In this document: piece after piece, positions 45,945-55,826 of the stretch
How positions within the stretch are numbered: the stretch's first letter is position 1
How the letters are laid out: every line of letters starts with the position of its first letter
Assembly: GCA_024704765.1 (NCBI GenBank)
Contig: JAKMXF010000277.1
Location: forward strand, 248,001 to 312,000
DNA: 64,000 nucleotides
Direction of reading: 5' to 3'
Origin: Oopsacas minuta
Lineage: Eukaryota; Porifera; Hexactinellida; Lyssacinosida; Leucopsacidae
Program-made: the position numbers and the translations under genes
The notes under the pieces: model-generated
The model's database searches: none
What the model was told of the DNA's origin: nothing
The model's input: the letters and a program-made list of their open reading frames with translations, nothing else

Positions 45945-47225
45945 TCACGAGAGGGTGAGATGGGGATAGATCGAATTACGAGAGGGTGAGATAGGGATAG
46001 ATCGTCCAATAGAAATGGTCTTTTTCAGAGGTATATGACTATTGAAATCAAAATAAAACCTAAGAAACAATGATTTCTCCGGCGTTATAAAGTTATTATA
46101 ATTATGCCGATACATTTTGTGGAATATTCCGCTTTCTCGCCAAGCCTTAAGATTAAAGTCCATTGATCTTTCTTCCCAACTCGAATTCGTGAAATCCAGC
46201 TTATCGACTACAACAGCAATGTATCGTGTAATAATTGGCTCTCCTGGATATTTGTGGATGTGTTCTACCCCATTCCTCTTAAGAGAGAAATTCATGTAAC
46301 CTGCATGATAACTCAAATGTATGTGACAGCTAATTTTGTCAATATAGAAAACAGGACTCAGCTCTGTGTAGCCATCACTTTGCTTTTTAACTTCCTTGAT
46401 TTCCCAATCAACTCCATCAAGTTGCTTCATTGCTCTTACCTGCATATTTAATCCAATTCGTTCTCTCTTCAATGACTTAATTTCTTGATTTTGCTGAGAT
46501 AATACAGCTAAAGTCATATCTATATGTTCTGAGGTGAAATATTTCTTGTGTTCAGTGAGGAACTGTCTTTGCATTGGATCTACCATACAGCCAAAATCAG
46601 CGAAAGGACATTTGATAAATTCTAATGGGCAATCTTCTTTATGATGAAATAGCTGTATACGAGGAAATTTCTTTCCACAAGTATTGGGACACAAAATAGG
46701 AAATTCTCTGCAAACATTCAAATGTTTATCCATTTCTAGAAATATTTGCATTTTACTACAGTAGACACATTCTATTTCTCGCATTGGGCAAATTATGTTA
46801 TTGTGTTTGTCTGTTTCTTGTCTTTCAAATATTTCTTTGCATTTTGAGCATTCAACCCGAAAGAATTCGCATATTTCCAAGTGTTCTCTAACTTCTGAGA
46901 ACTTTCCATTCCAACTGCAATCTCTAAAAAGTGGACATTTCACAATCAGTTTCGAAATTGAAATCTGTACTGTGTTCACAGAGTGAGACTGTAATGGAGA
47001 AGTACAACATACCGAACAGCTAGTTTCTCCATCTCTACAGCTAACAGCATCTCGCATAACTCCCAAACAAATCTTACACATAAGAAATTCTTCTTCTACA
47101 GAGTTGAGATTTTGAAGTAGAATTTCCCGCCTATATCCACAGTAGTGAACAACTCCAACCTTGCTTCTCTTCACAAAGAGCAATTCACTAGTGTCATCTG
47201 GTAGAATGTTTGCTTTTGAAGCCAT
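45945..47225 (-). CDS. TRAF-like zinc-finger protein, left arm
   Basis: 426 residues, one exon. A degenerate RING-like Cys cluster (CKICLGVMRDAVSC ... CSVCC) lacks the usual Cys-x-His pair. Three TRAF-type zinc fingers follow (CPLFRDCSW...H; CSKCKEIF...H; CVYCSKM...H; CPNTCGKKF...H), then a short coiled coil and a C-terminal beta-rich region (SPVFYIDKISCHIHL, FSLKRNG) resembling a TRAF-C/MATH domain. TRAFs link receptors to ubiquitin-dependent signalling. The degraded RING suggests an adaptor more than an active E3. It is head-to-head with its near-identical partner at 47537. Confidence 0.85.
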   Translation of the reverse strand: MASKANILPDDTSELLFVKRSKVGVVHYCGYRREILLQNLNSVEEEFLMCKICLGVMRDAVSCRDGETSCSVCCTSPLQSHSVNTVQISISKLIVKCPLFRDCSWNGKFSEVREHLEICEFFRVECSKCKEIFERQETDKHNNIICPMREIECVYCSKMQIFLEMDKHLNVCREFPILCPNTCGKKFPRIQLFHHKEDCPLEFIKCPFADFGCMVDPMQRQFLTEHKKYFTSEHIDMTLAVLSQQNQEIKSLKRERIGLNMQVRAMKQLDGVDWEIKEVKKQSDGYTELSPVFYIDKISCHIHLSYHAGYMNFSLKRNGVEHIHKYPGEPIITRYIAVVVDKLDFTNSSWEERSMDFNLKAWRESGIFHKMYRHNYNNFITPEKSLFLRFYFDFNSHIPLKKTISIGRSIPISPSRNSIYPHLTLS

Positions 47226-47299
47226 TTTTTGAGAAATTCTACAGATACAATACTTTTCAAATATTATGATGTATTAATCTTATGGTTTAGTTAAAACTA

Positions 47300-47462
47300 C
47301 AGTCAACGCCGGTTAAATCGAAGCTCAAAAGACCGCGATAATTGTTTCTATAAGCTGAGTTCGATATATCCGAAATTCATGCTACTTTGGCGGTTTGGGA
47401 TCATATTTGTACAAGGTAGAGTTCGACTAAAGAGGGTATTTCGATTTAACCGGCGTTGACTG
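47300..47462. mobile_element. Pogo/Tc1-like MITE at the palindrome centre
   Basis: 163 bp with perfect terminal inverted repeats of about 23 bp (starting CAGTCAACGCCGGTTAAATC) and TA on both sides (47298-47299, 47463-47464). Non-coding. It sits exactly on the symmetry axis between the two TRAF-like genes. Confidence 0.9.
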
Positions 47463-47536
47463 TAGTTTTAACTAAACCATAAGATTAATACATCATAATA
47501 TTTGAAAAGTATTGTATCTGTAGAATTTCTCAAAAA

Positions 47537-48799
47537 ATGGCTTCAAAAGCAAACATTCTACCAGATGACACTAGTGAATTGCTCTTTGTGAAGAGAAGCA
47601 AGGTTGGAGTTGTTCACTACTGTGGATATAGGCGGGAAATTCTACTTCAAAATCTCAACTCTGTAGAAGAAGAATTTCTTATGTGTAAGATTTGTTTGGG
47701 AGTTATGCGAGATGCTGTTAGCTGTAGAGATGGAGAAACTAGCTGTTCGGTATGTTGTACTTCTCCATTACAGTCTCACTCTGTGAACACAGTACAGATT
47801 TCAATTTCGAAACTGATTGTGAAATGTCCACTTTTTAGAGATTGCAGTTGGAATGGAAAGTTCTCAGAAGTTAGAGAACACTTGGAAATATGCGAATTCT
47901 TTCGGGTTGAATGCTCAAAATGCAAAGAAATATTTGAAAGACAAGAAACAGACAAACACAATAACATAATTTGCCCAATGCGAGAAATAGAATGTGTCTA
48001 CTGTAGTAAAATGCAAATATTTCTAGAAATGGATAAACATTTGAATGTTTGCAGAGAATTTCCTATTTTGTGTCCCAATACTTGTGGAAAGAAATTTCCT
48101 CGTATACAGCTATTTCATCATAAAGAAGATTGCCCATTAGAATTTATCAAATGTCCTTTCGCTGATTTTGGCTGTATGGTAGATCCAATGCAAAGACAGT
48201 TCCTCACTGAACACAAGAAATATTTCACCTCAGAACATATAGATATGACTTTAGCTGTATTATCTCAGCAAAATCAAGATATTAAGTCGTTGAAGAGAGA
48301 ACGAATTGAGTTGAATATGCAGATGAGAGCAATGAAGCAACTTGATGGAGTTGATTGGGAAATCAAGGAAGTTAAAAAACAAACTGATGGTTACACGGAA
48401 CAAAGTCCTGTTTTCAAAATTAACAAAATTAGCTGTCACATACATTTGAGTTACCATGCAGGCTACATTAATTTCTCTCTTAAGAGGAATGGGGTAGAAA
48501 ACATAAACAAATATCCAGGAGAGCCAATTATTACACGATACATTGCTGTTGTAGTTGATAAACTAGATTTCACGAATTCGAGTTGGGAAGAAAGATCAAT
48601 GGACTTTAATCTTAAGGCTTCACGAGAGAGCGGAATATTCCACAAAATGCATTGCTATAAATATCATAAATTTATAACGCCGGAGGAATCATTGTTTCTT
48701 ACGTTCTATTTTGATTTCGATAGTCTTATACCTCTCAAAAAAACAAAGTCCATCCGGCGATATATCCCTATCTCACCCTCTCGTAATTCATTAGTTTAA
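47537..48799 (+). CDS. TRAF-like zinc-finger protein, right arm
   Basis: 420 residues. The first 240 or so (RING-like and TRAF zinc fingers) are identical to the left-arm protein. Differences start in the coiled coil (ELNMQMRAM against GLNMQVRAM) and accumulate in the MATH-like region and C-terminus (SRESGIFHKMHCYKYHKF against WRESGIFHKMYRHNYNNF), including a different stop position. Divergence in the putative receptor- or partner-binding domain with a frozen zinc-finger part fits either partner diversification or gene conversion acting mainly near the palindrome centre. Confidence 0.85.
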   Translation: MASKANILPDDTSELLFVKRSKVGVVHYCGYRREILLQNLNSVEEEFLMCKICLGVMRDAVSCRDGETSCSVCCTSPLQSHSVNTVQISISKLIVKCPLFRDCSWNGKFSEVREHLEICEFFRVECSKCKEIFERQETDKHNNIICPMREIECVYCSKMQIFLEMDKHLNVCREFPILCPNTCGKKFPRIQLFHHKEDCPLEFIKCPFADFGCMVDPMQRQFLTEHKKYFTSEHIDMTLAVLSQQNQDIKSLKRERIELNMQMRAMKQLDGVDWEIKEVKKQTDGYTEQSPVFKINKISCHIHLSYHAGYINFSLKRNGVENINKYPGEPIITRYIAVVVDKLDFTNSSWEERSMDFNLKASRESGIFHKMHCYKYHKFITPEESLFLTFYFDFDSLIPLKKTKSIRRYIPISPSRNSLV

Positions 48800-49043
48800 T
48801 TCGAAAATATTTCATATTTATTCACCATTTTTGAAGTCTATTCATTACAATTTCATTTATATGACGCATAAAATATTTTGTTCTTTTTAAAGAATCATTT
48901 TATTTACTATTTATCTTTCACATATTTATGTTCCCTATAATTCATTGTAGTGTATTTCCATATTTTATCATTTCATTAAATTTCCGATTGTTTATATACG
49001 TACAGTAGAACACAGATAAGATGTACACCCTCGGCGGGAAGCA

Positions 49044-49609
49044 ATAAATAATGCATACTAATCGGTAAATGTTCTGATATTTTCCTATGCAATTATTCCA
49101 TGCTATAATTATGATATTTTCGGCACAGTGAAAATTCGGCAAAAAGAATCGTTAAGCCGAGTACGTATGGGAGGAGGCAAGAATATATCGACCCTTCAAC
49201 AGACTGAAACTGCAGCTTGGAATATTTACACAATAATCCATTAGCTTTTTAGCCGTTGGGGTCTGCAATTCATTATGGAGGCACAATATTGAAATTGTAT
49301 ATTTGGAATCCACAGGCCGATAATATCAGACTAGAAGTAGAAACAAATCTCATCATGATGAAATATTGCCATTCATTACCATATATAGAAATACACGCGT
49401 ATATCAAATCTGATATTGTACAAATATGGTCCCTATACGCCAGAGTGACATATATTTAATCGGGGTGTACCGAACTCCACCCATATCGAATAATTATTCT
49501 ATTCCCTGGATCTTCGATATAATAGGAGTTGATTATGTAATGCTGAATTAATAAACTTGATACCCATAACACACAAGTTTTCTACAACACAACCCAGGCC
49601 AGAATACGT
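49044..49609. other. Intergenic, no gene seen
   Basis: AT-rich flank outside the palindrome. No convincing coding or RNA feature. Confidence 0.45.
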
Positions 49610-49850
49610 GCGATTGCAGTCTGATGGATCATACGAAGCATCAAGTGAACTAAATGATTTCTGTCACAGAAAGAATTCCTTATTCACTGTTGTTAACTTA
49701 CAATCAATTGCTCGAATATTATTTGTGGAAATTTTTACAAGATACGTTATATAAAACACACAGTACCATAACAAGGATCTCCATCTACTCTCAATATTGA
49801 TAGATAGAATAATACGAGTTTAAGACTGTAGAAATTAACAGCATTGTTCT
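49610..49850 (-). pseudogene. LRR-EGF gene relic with the core deleted
   Basis: On the minus strand, about 49850-49765 resembles the start and signal-peptide region of the gene at 51430 (AACAAGGATCTCCAT, AATAATACGAG, AGCATTGTTCT), and about 49720-49610 resembles its last LRR and cap (GATTTCTGTCACAGAAAGAA, TGTTAACTTACAATC). Everything between is missing. A short broken remnant with no coding capacity. Confidence 0.7.
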
Positions 49851-50062
49851 AGCTAATTGGCTAATAGGAAATACATTCAACATGTTGGAAAAGTGGAACT
49901 CTCATATCAAAATAGAATAATTTACCCATAAATTCAACATTTGACAAACATGGGTTAAGACTAAAAATGTAAAAGTAGATATTCCCTAATTTGTAATACG
50001 ATATATACATAACATAACACAGAGAATTCAAACAGACAAATCTAAAATATATGAGCCAGCAG

Positions 50063-51430
50063 CTATATCAACAACAACAACAACAAATAGAGGAGCAGGA
50101 GGAATGTAATTGCTTGAGATGTTAGCTTGTTGACACTTGAACATGTATACATATCAGAATCCAGAGTATATCCAGGATTACAAGAACAGCTGTAAGATCC
50201 TACAGTATTGGTGCATATTTGCGAACAGTTAATTGAGTTCAAAGAACATTCATCTATGTCAACACAGGTGTTAGTTTCAGTTTCAATTTGATATCCAGCT
50301 TCAATACATTCACAACCAGAACTGTTAACTACATTGAAACCATTGACACATGGAAAATAATTTTTCGTACAGTTTACATAGTTTGAAACATCAGTAAGGT
50401 TTTTGCCAGCTAAAGTGTTCGGTGTAGAACATTTCCCTGAAATTCCATTACGAAAACTTACAAGACTAACCCAAGAGAAATCGCAATTGCAATCAAATGG
50501 GTTATCTTGAGCATCAAGTGTAACGAGAGATTTCTGCCTCAGAAGGAATTCTCTGTTCAATGATGTTAACTTACAATCCTGTACAGATAATCTTGTTAAT
50601 TTCGGAAATGTGTAAGTGAGTAACAAATCCATATTAATTGAACCGTCAATAACTAGTGAGTGTAATTCATCTAATCCAGTAAAAGCATTAACTTCAAAAG
50701 TGGTATTCACAGAATCCACTCTTAGTTCCAAGTTAATCATATTTACCAGTTTAGAAAACTGATAACTGTTGTAATGACGGAGTCCATGTATAGTGAGCCA
50801 TTCAATACTTAAAGCATTGTCGAATGCATTATCAGCTAATGCAAACCATTCTGCATCATATGTCTGTGTTAAGGTCAGGAATAATAGTTTAGGTTGGTTT
50901 AACATTGATGGAGTGATTGTGATTACAGATGGGAGTTTGAGTGAATGAAATACGATATCATACAGTTCAGTACTGCTTAATACAGGGAATACATCGAAGT
51001 GAATATTAGTAAGATCAATAACAGGCAAGTTTGGGAAATCAGTTAAAAACTCCTCACTCACGTATAGAGGTTGAGATGATGAAATAGTTAAAATACTAAT
51101 ATCCGGTTGAGAATGATTGAATATGATTGAATTATTTCTTCCATCAATTTCTAAGTATAATTCCGTTACTCCACCAGAAATATCCAATATAAGTGTTTTG
51201 TTATCGATTCCATTGATATTAAAGTGAAATGAGAATGCCGCGATACTAATAGTTCTATATGTTGTACACTCGCTGAGTAGGTCACTAGCTATGTTTGCAT
51301 TACTAGTGGAAATGTCACAATATATTGCCGGTCTATAAAATGAACAGCTGATGTTATTGTCAATACAAGGATCTCCATTGATTGATTGACAGAATAATAT
51401 GAGAATTAAGACAGTATTAATCAATAGCAT
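50063..51430 (-). CDS. LRR-EGF surface protein 7
   Basis: 455 residues from ATG 51430, chosen for the signal peptide (MLLINTVLILILFCQSING). Cys-rich N-terminus (DPCIDNNISCSF), LRRs, LRR cap (NPFDCNCDFSWV), a shortened EGF-like cluster, a calcium-binding EGF (DIDECSLNSINCSQICTN) and a hydrophobic C-terminus (AITFLLLLYLLLLLLI) consistent with GPI anchoring. The EGF and tail are very close to the gene at 29008, while the LRR part is divergent, so modules appear to be exchanged. Relics of this gene lie on both sides (49610, 52140, 58044, 59160). Confidence 0.86.
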   Translation of the reverse strand: MLLINTVLILILFCQSINGDPCIDNNISCSFYRPAIYCDISTSNANIASDLLSECTTYRTISIAAFSFHFNINGIDNKTLILDISGGVTELYLEIDGRNNSIIFNHSQPDISILTISSSQPLYVSEEFLTDFPNLPVIDLTNIHFDVFPVLSSTELYDIVFHSLKLPSVITITPSMLNQPKLLFLTLTQTYDAEWFALADNAFDNALSIEWLTIHGLRHYNSYQFSKLVNMINLELRVDSVNTTFEVNAFTGLDELHSLVIDGSINMDLLLTYTFPKLTRLSVQDCKLTSLNREFLLRQKSLVTLDAQDNPFDCNCDFSWVSLVSFRNGISGKCSTPNTLAGKNLTDVSNYVNCTKNYFPCVNGFNVVNSSGCECIEAGYQIETETNTCVDIDECSLNSINCSQICTNTVGSYSCSCNPGYTLDSDMYTCSSVNKLTSQAITFLLLLYLLLLLLI

Positions 51431-52139
51431 TGTTCTTCTTCTGCTCTGGTTAATACACATTTGAATATCTTTAGTTGAGAGAAAGGAATTACAGCTTTGG
51501 ATCCACTCGGTTAACACCCTGACTAAACTTTGGAACCCATTAATGTATAGTATATTAATATTTGGTATATCATTAATATAAAGCCGAAACGTGTGAAAAT
51601 ATTGTTAATTACATGCTAAACACCACTAAAACCAGTAATATTAATTGTATTCTCCGAAAATCTCGGAAACTATCTTCACTTACCATAATACCGACAACAT
51701 GTGGAGACCTAATCTCTAGCATCCTTATTGTACAGATATATAATTGTAATTGGAGATCATAAGCATATACCATAGATCAGAGAATATATTAAAGTAATGC
51801 AGACCAAATATGGACATATAGCTATAGGAATTAAGAATTAATATTAATAAATGAAGAACAGAGCAGTTATAAGAGGTGCTTAAAATTAAGAAGAGATAAA
51901 CAATAATAAATATGCAAATATCTATAAAACAGCCAAACATAAGGAAAAGTGGGTGTGCTTCACAATTACAAGCATGCAGTTTAGTATTATAAAGCTGTTC
52001 AAAGTAATATTAGGGGAGTCGAGTATTCCATTACAGGGGTAGAATCGGGAGTAGGGGTGTTCTAAAGTTGGGGGAGGGACCCATGTGGGATTCTATTCAG
52101 GGGGCCCTTGTGCACTATTCGGTTAGTATTAACACAAGA

Positions 52140-52705
52140 GGAGACTAAGGAATGCAATTCTTGAGATTTTAGTCAATTGGCAACTCAAGTTCTGAACATG
52201 TAAATATATCAGAATCCAGAGTATATCCAGGATAACAATAACAGCTGTAAGATCCTACAGCATGGTACATATTTGTTGACAGTTATGTGTAGAAATAATA
52301 CATACATCTATGTCAACACAGGTGTTAGTTTCAGTTTCAATCTCATATCCAGCTTCATAACCTTCATTACATTCACAATCAGCACTGTTAACTGAATTCA
52401 AACATTGGTAGATGGAAATGGAGTGTTACTACAGTTTATATAGTTTGAGGAAGCAATAATTTTGTTGCCAGCTCAATTGCTCGGTGTAGAACATGTTCCA
52501 TAAATTATACTACTGTAATCTTTATATCACTAACAAAGGCTAGACTACAATTGCATTCAAGGGGATTAATTTGAACAATAATTGAATTGAGAGATTTCTG
52601 TCTAAGAAAGAAGTTCTTATTCAAAGTTGTTAACCCACAATCCTGTACAGTTATTTCCCTTAGCTTAGGAAATGTGTAATTGATAATATAATCAATAGCA
52701 ATCAC
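52140..52705 (-). pseudogene. LRR-EGF gene relic in unit A
   Basis: Minus-strand remnants of the last LRR (NYTFPKLREITVQDCGLTTL), the LRR cap (NPLECNCSLAF), EGF segments and the anchor region, broken by stops and frameshifts and without a 5' half. Close to the gene at 50063. The same relic is repeated at 59160-59722. Confidence 0.8.
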
Positions 52706-52942
52706 GATCTCAGATCATGTTTAACGAACAATCGTTATCGTTATCGCCATCGTTAATATAGCGATCAACTAATGCTAGTAAAGGCTTATGCAGTATAGGC
52801 TGACATGCTTTTTGAACGCGCGCTGTCACAATTGGCACATGTTGTCTATAGCTATATACATGCTTTATTAAGAAGAATTTGATGATAAATCTCGTTAATA
52901 CGAATTATTTTAAGTAGGATATATCATATTTTTCTACTTATA

Positions 52943-53070
52943 TGATATGATGTAATATCCCATCGAATAACTAATGATATGATGTAATATCCCATCGAAT
53001 AACTAATGATATGATGTAATATCCCATCGAATAACTAATGATATGATGTAATATCGTATCTAATAGCTGG
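52943..53070. repeat. 32-bp tandem repeat, 3 full units plus a diverged one
   Basis: Units start at 52943, 52975 and 53007, core TGATATGATGTAATATCCCA then TCGAATAACTAA, with a diverged fourth from 53039. It ends about 80-90 bp upstream of the Ubl start codon, immediately before its TATA box. Confidence 0.9.
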
Positions 53071-53090
53071 TAATAGGTCCAGTTATCACA

Positions 53091-53098
53091 TATATATA
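53091..53098 (+). promoter_or_regulatory. TATA box of Ubl copy A
   Basis: TATATATA, 57 bp upstream of the ATG, conserved at the same distance in copy B. Confidence 0.65.
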
Positions 53099-53147
53099 AC
53101 CTGTAATACTTTACGATGCTCATTAACAATCTATCAGTTTTGCTAAG

Positions 53148-53831
53148 ATGGAGAGTATATTTATTGTTGGACTTGAAGGGAAAGTGAAAACTATTAATAT
53201 CGAAAAAGTTCGAATGAATGTAAGGCATATGTAAGGTTACTATAAAGAATACTGAGTATAGTTATACCCAATTGCAGAGATACCAACTCTGGTGCATTTT
53301 AGCCCCTCAAACTGTAAAATCTCACTGTTTTTGGTTCTTTAACAGTAATTTTACAGAGATCTCAAATCTCACAGATTCTTACTGTCAGTTTGATTTTGTT
53401 TGAGACTGGCATTTATGAAATTGTAAATTGATGGTTGCATATAATGTTCAACAATTTTAATGTATAAAGATGTGTTCTGTATATTAGTCCAGCTTTCATA
53501 ATCTAGAATCCACGCGAAATAAAGCAAAGGTTCTATAATACGCATAATATTTGTTTTCTGATATTGACTGTAGATCAAACGTATAATATCAAATTTCTGT
53601 CTATCCTCACACTGTATTGATCTGTATCTAATTTTATAGAACTACACTATTAAAGAGTTGAAATCTCAAGTATTCATAAGATGTGGGATAGAAGTTGAAG
53701 CTCAGAGACTGATCTACATCAGTAAAGACCTGGAGGTTGAAAGGAATGGCAAAGAGTTAACTCTAAGTGACTATGGAATCCATCGTGATTGTAATATTAT
53801 GCTGGTTGTGAGGTTACCTGGCGGCACATAG
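53148..53831 (+). CDS. Ubiquitin-like modifier, copy A (2 exons, Gly-Gly-Thr end)
   Basis: Join of 53148-53219 and 53640-53831 (GT donor at 53220, AG acceptor ending 53639, phase 0): 87 residues. It aligns with ubiquitin over its whole length: IFIVGLEGKVKTINIEKV against the first two strands, NYTIKELKSQV for the helix, AQRLIYISKDLE, TLSDYGIHRD and IMLVVRLPGGT at the end. Equivalents of Leu8, Ile44, Lys48, Val70 and Arg72 are kept. There are about five extra residues (VERNGKE region) before TLSDY. One residue, Thr, follows the Gly-Gly, so a protease would have to trim it before conjugation. It is followed on the same strand by an RBR E3 and a UBE2J-like E2. Likely a conjugated modifier; substrate unknown. 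Confidence 0.85.
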
Positions 53832-54558
53832 AGTTTAAATTAAGTGTACGTGAGTGTATTGATACTGTTTTCTATTATTCGTTGTATTTTTTTGTAACTT
53901 TCCTAAGTAATTACGTATATTTATTACTACCACGCAATTCTAAGATTCTCTCCAATACATATTTAGTCAAAATTTCAGACTCAGCTAATGGGGAGTGGCC
54001 TAGCCAATGCTAATCACTCAAATCATTTTGGTAAAACGCTCATTTTTGGGATTGGGTTGGACTCTATCGCAGATATATGTAGTAAGCCCTATTCATAGAG
54101 TATCGATCAAAGGCAGGTGGGTATTTTAAACGGGTTAAAGAGGGTTAAATGATGTGCACTTAACGCGCTTTGGGTGAAACACTAGGCCTTGCCATAAGAA
54201 GACAGCCAAAACCGTTTGTTTCTACCTGTTACTGCTGGGATTGTATAGGATGTGGGATTTACATACATTGTCCAGCAAAGAAATAGAAAAAACAGTTTCG
54301 TATGCTAGTTTACTATGCATTGGTTGCTCAACCCAAAACAACATCCTGCCGACCAAAAAGCCGACCAAGACCTAGGGGGGACATAGATGATAGATCACAA
54401 TATTTTCTTTATCTGCTCGATCGGGAATTAATTCGTAATTAAATAAAATCCATTTGTACTATTCAAATAAGTAAACATTCTATATCTTGATTAGTTTACA
54501 GTATTATTCTAGATATTTTCATATCTAATTCATAGCAAAACGTAATTGATTGTTCGAC
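53832..54558. other. Intergenic between Ubl A and RBR A
   Basis: No coding frame of note. The corresponding interval in unit B is longer, mainly because of a hAT insertion, and the middle parts are not obviously alike. Confidence 0.5.
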
Positions 54559-55383
54559 ATGTGTGCTGCAAAAAACAATGCATTAGAAACACGGAGTGTG
54601 GAGATTTGGAATGTCAGGAAGGGAGGGGAGATGTGTTTTTGGCGAGATGAGACTAGAACAGTTTCATTTAAACATCCGACTAGTGAGTGTTGTACATGCT
54701 TCGATGATGATAGCGGGTTGGAAATGAGTTGTGAACATTACATATGTCCAGATTGTATCCTGAGACAGACATGGGTACAAATCCAACATCTAAAATTTGA
54801 AATAAGTTGTACAAAATGTCCCGCTATCATAAGTATTGAAGATATAATGAAGTTTGGACTGGCAGATTGTGAGGAAAAGCAATTCATAGAAACAGCGATT
54901 TCTGTCAATTTTTGTGAGAGTCAAGACATACAACAGTGTCCGAATTGTCAGAGTTATTGTCAACGAAAGAGATCTGACACAGCTCAGGTACAGTGCACTA
55001 TTTGTGCCAAAAAGTTGAATAAGAGCTTCGAATTTTGCTGGTTTTGTCTGAGAGAATGGAATAATCCAGTGAACTATCAAATCTGCGGCAATTTGAACTG
55101 CAAAAGAGAAGAAATTCAGAAACTACGAAATTCACCCAAAAAAGTATTCGGAGATAAAAAAGGAAAAGCTCTATCTATTCCTATTCTAAGAGCTTGTCCT
55201 AAGTGTTTTACTATAATTGAACATACAGAAGGATGTAACGAAATAACTTGTAAAGTTTGCAAAACAGCATTCTGCTTCATCTGCTTAGCAAGGACAAGAG
55301 AAGGGAGTTTAGTTTGTAGGGGGAGGACTTATACAAACATAACGTGTGTTCCTGCTCCTATTCAAACTAAATTGAGGTCGTAA
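54559..55383 (+). CDS. RBR-type E3 ubiquitin ligase, copy A
   Basis: 274 residues from ATG 54559. RING1 (CCTCFDDDSGLEMSCEHYIC, then PDC and CTKC) at about residues 44-92, an in-between-RING region (CPNCQSYC ... CTIC ... CWFC ... CGNLNC) at about 130-185, and RING2 (CPKCFTIIEHTEGCNEITC, then CKVC and CFIC) at about 217-245. In RBR enzymes the Cys in the GCN motif of RING2 forms the thioester with ubiquitin; here it is present (EGCNEI). It is a minimal RBR without accessory domains. It sits between a ubiquitin-like gene and an E2 gene on the same strand, so a shared pathway is likely. Cytoplasmic. Confidence 0.87.
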   Translation: MCAAKNNALETRSVEIWNVRKGGEMCFWRDETRTVSFKHPTSECCTCFDDDSGLEMSCEHYICPDCILRQTWVQIQHLKFEISCTKCPAIISIEDIMKFGLADCEEKQFIETAISVNFCESQDIQQCPNCQSYCQRKRSDTAQVQCTICAKKLNKSFEFCWFCLREWNNPVNYQICGNLNCKREEIQKLRNSPKKVFGDKKGKALSIPILRACPKCFTIIEHTEGCNEITCKVCKTAFCFICLARTREGSLVCRGRTYTNITCVPAPIQTKLRS

Positions 55384-55826
55384 ATTTGAACTTTACATGT
55401 GTTTTGCTTTATTTAGCTTACTAGAATTGAGATTATTTGTTTTGGTTAGTTTTGTAAAACTTCATAGTTTGTTATTATTTTAAAAGAAGTTCACGATCAA
55501 TATTAGCCGATTGAAAGGGACATTATTGCAAAATGGTTTTAACTGTTCCAGCTAATTTCAGTCTGTATTGTACTTGTAAATCAGATATGTATTAAATTTC
55601 ATGTTTACTTTACTATGCTTTACTAGTGTATTAATTAATTAATGTCAACCCATATATCCTTTTGAGATATTTACAATATGTTGTTGTTGCTTGCTACAAA
55701 TCATACTTGTGCATAAAGAATTGAAATCGATTATATTTTATGTACATTAATATCGCTTTTGTTGCAAAGTACTTGTAGTTATACGTAATTTCCTCTACGC
55801 AGTTCAGTCACGGACATTTATGCTCA
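55384..55826. other. Intergenic between RBR A and E2 A
   Basis: 443 bp that are nearly identical to 62965-63406, including the whole 3' flank of the RBR gene. No coding feature. Strong conservation here reflects the recent duplication. Confidence 0.6.

Larger units (their letters stand above)
45720..49043. repeat. Large palindrome carrying two TRAF-like genes
   Basis: Arms of about 1.58 kb (45720-47299 and 47463-49043) are inverted copies. Each arm starts at its outer edge with a relic MITE end (CTTATCCGAGTTCTACTGTA at about 45738-45757 and its diverged complement at about 49003) and includes one complete gene. The 163-bp centre is another MITE. Arm identity is essentially perfect near the centre, including non-coding DNA, and falls toward the outer ends. 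Confidence 0.9.

Noticed and set aside
45945-48799. Assembly artefact explaining the palindrome
   Set aside because: Not fully excluded, but the arms differ at many sites in the distal part and in stop position, which a simple mis-join of one copy would not produce.
51725-51940. Minus-strand 71-residue hydrophobic frame repeated identically at 58741-58956
   Set aside because: Lies in the duplicated non-coding block, AT-rich, with no relatives elsewhere in the window; identity follows from the recent duplication.
52971-53228. Minus-strand 85-residue frame, repeated at 60052-60309
   Set aside because: It is antisense to exon 1 of the ubiquitin-like gene and to the 32-bp repeats.
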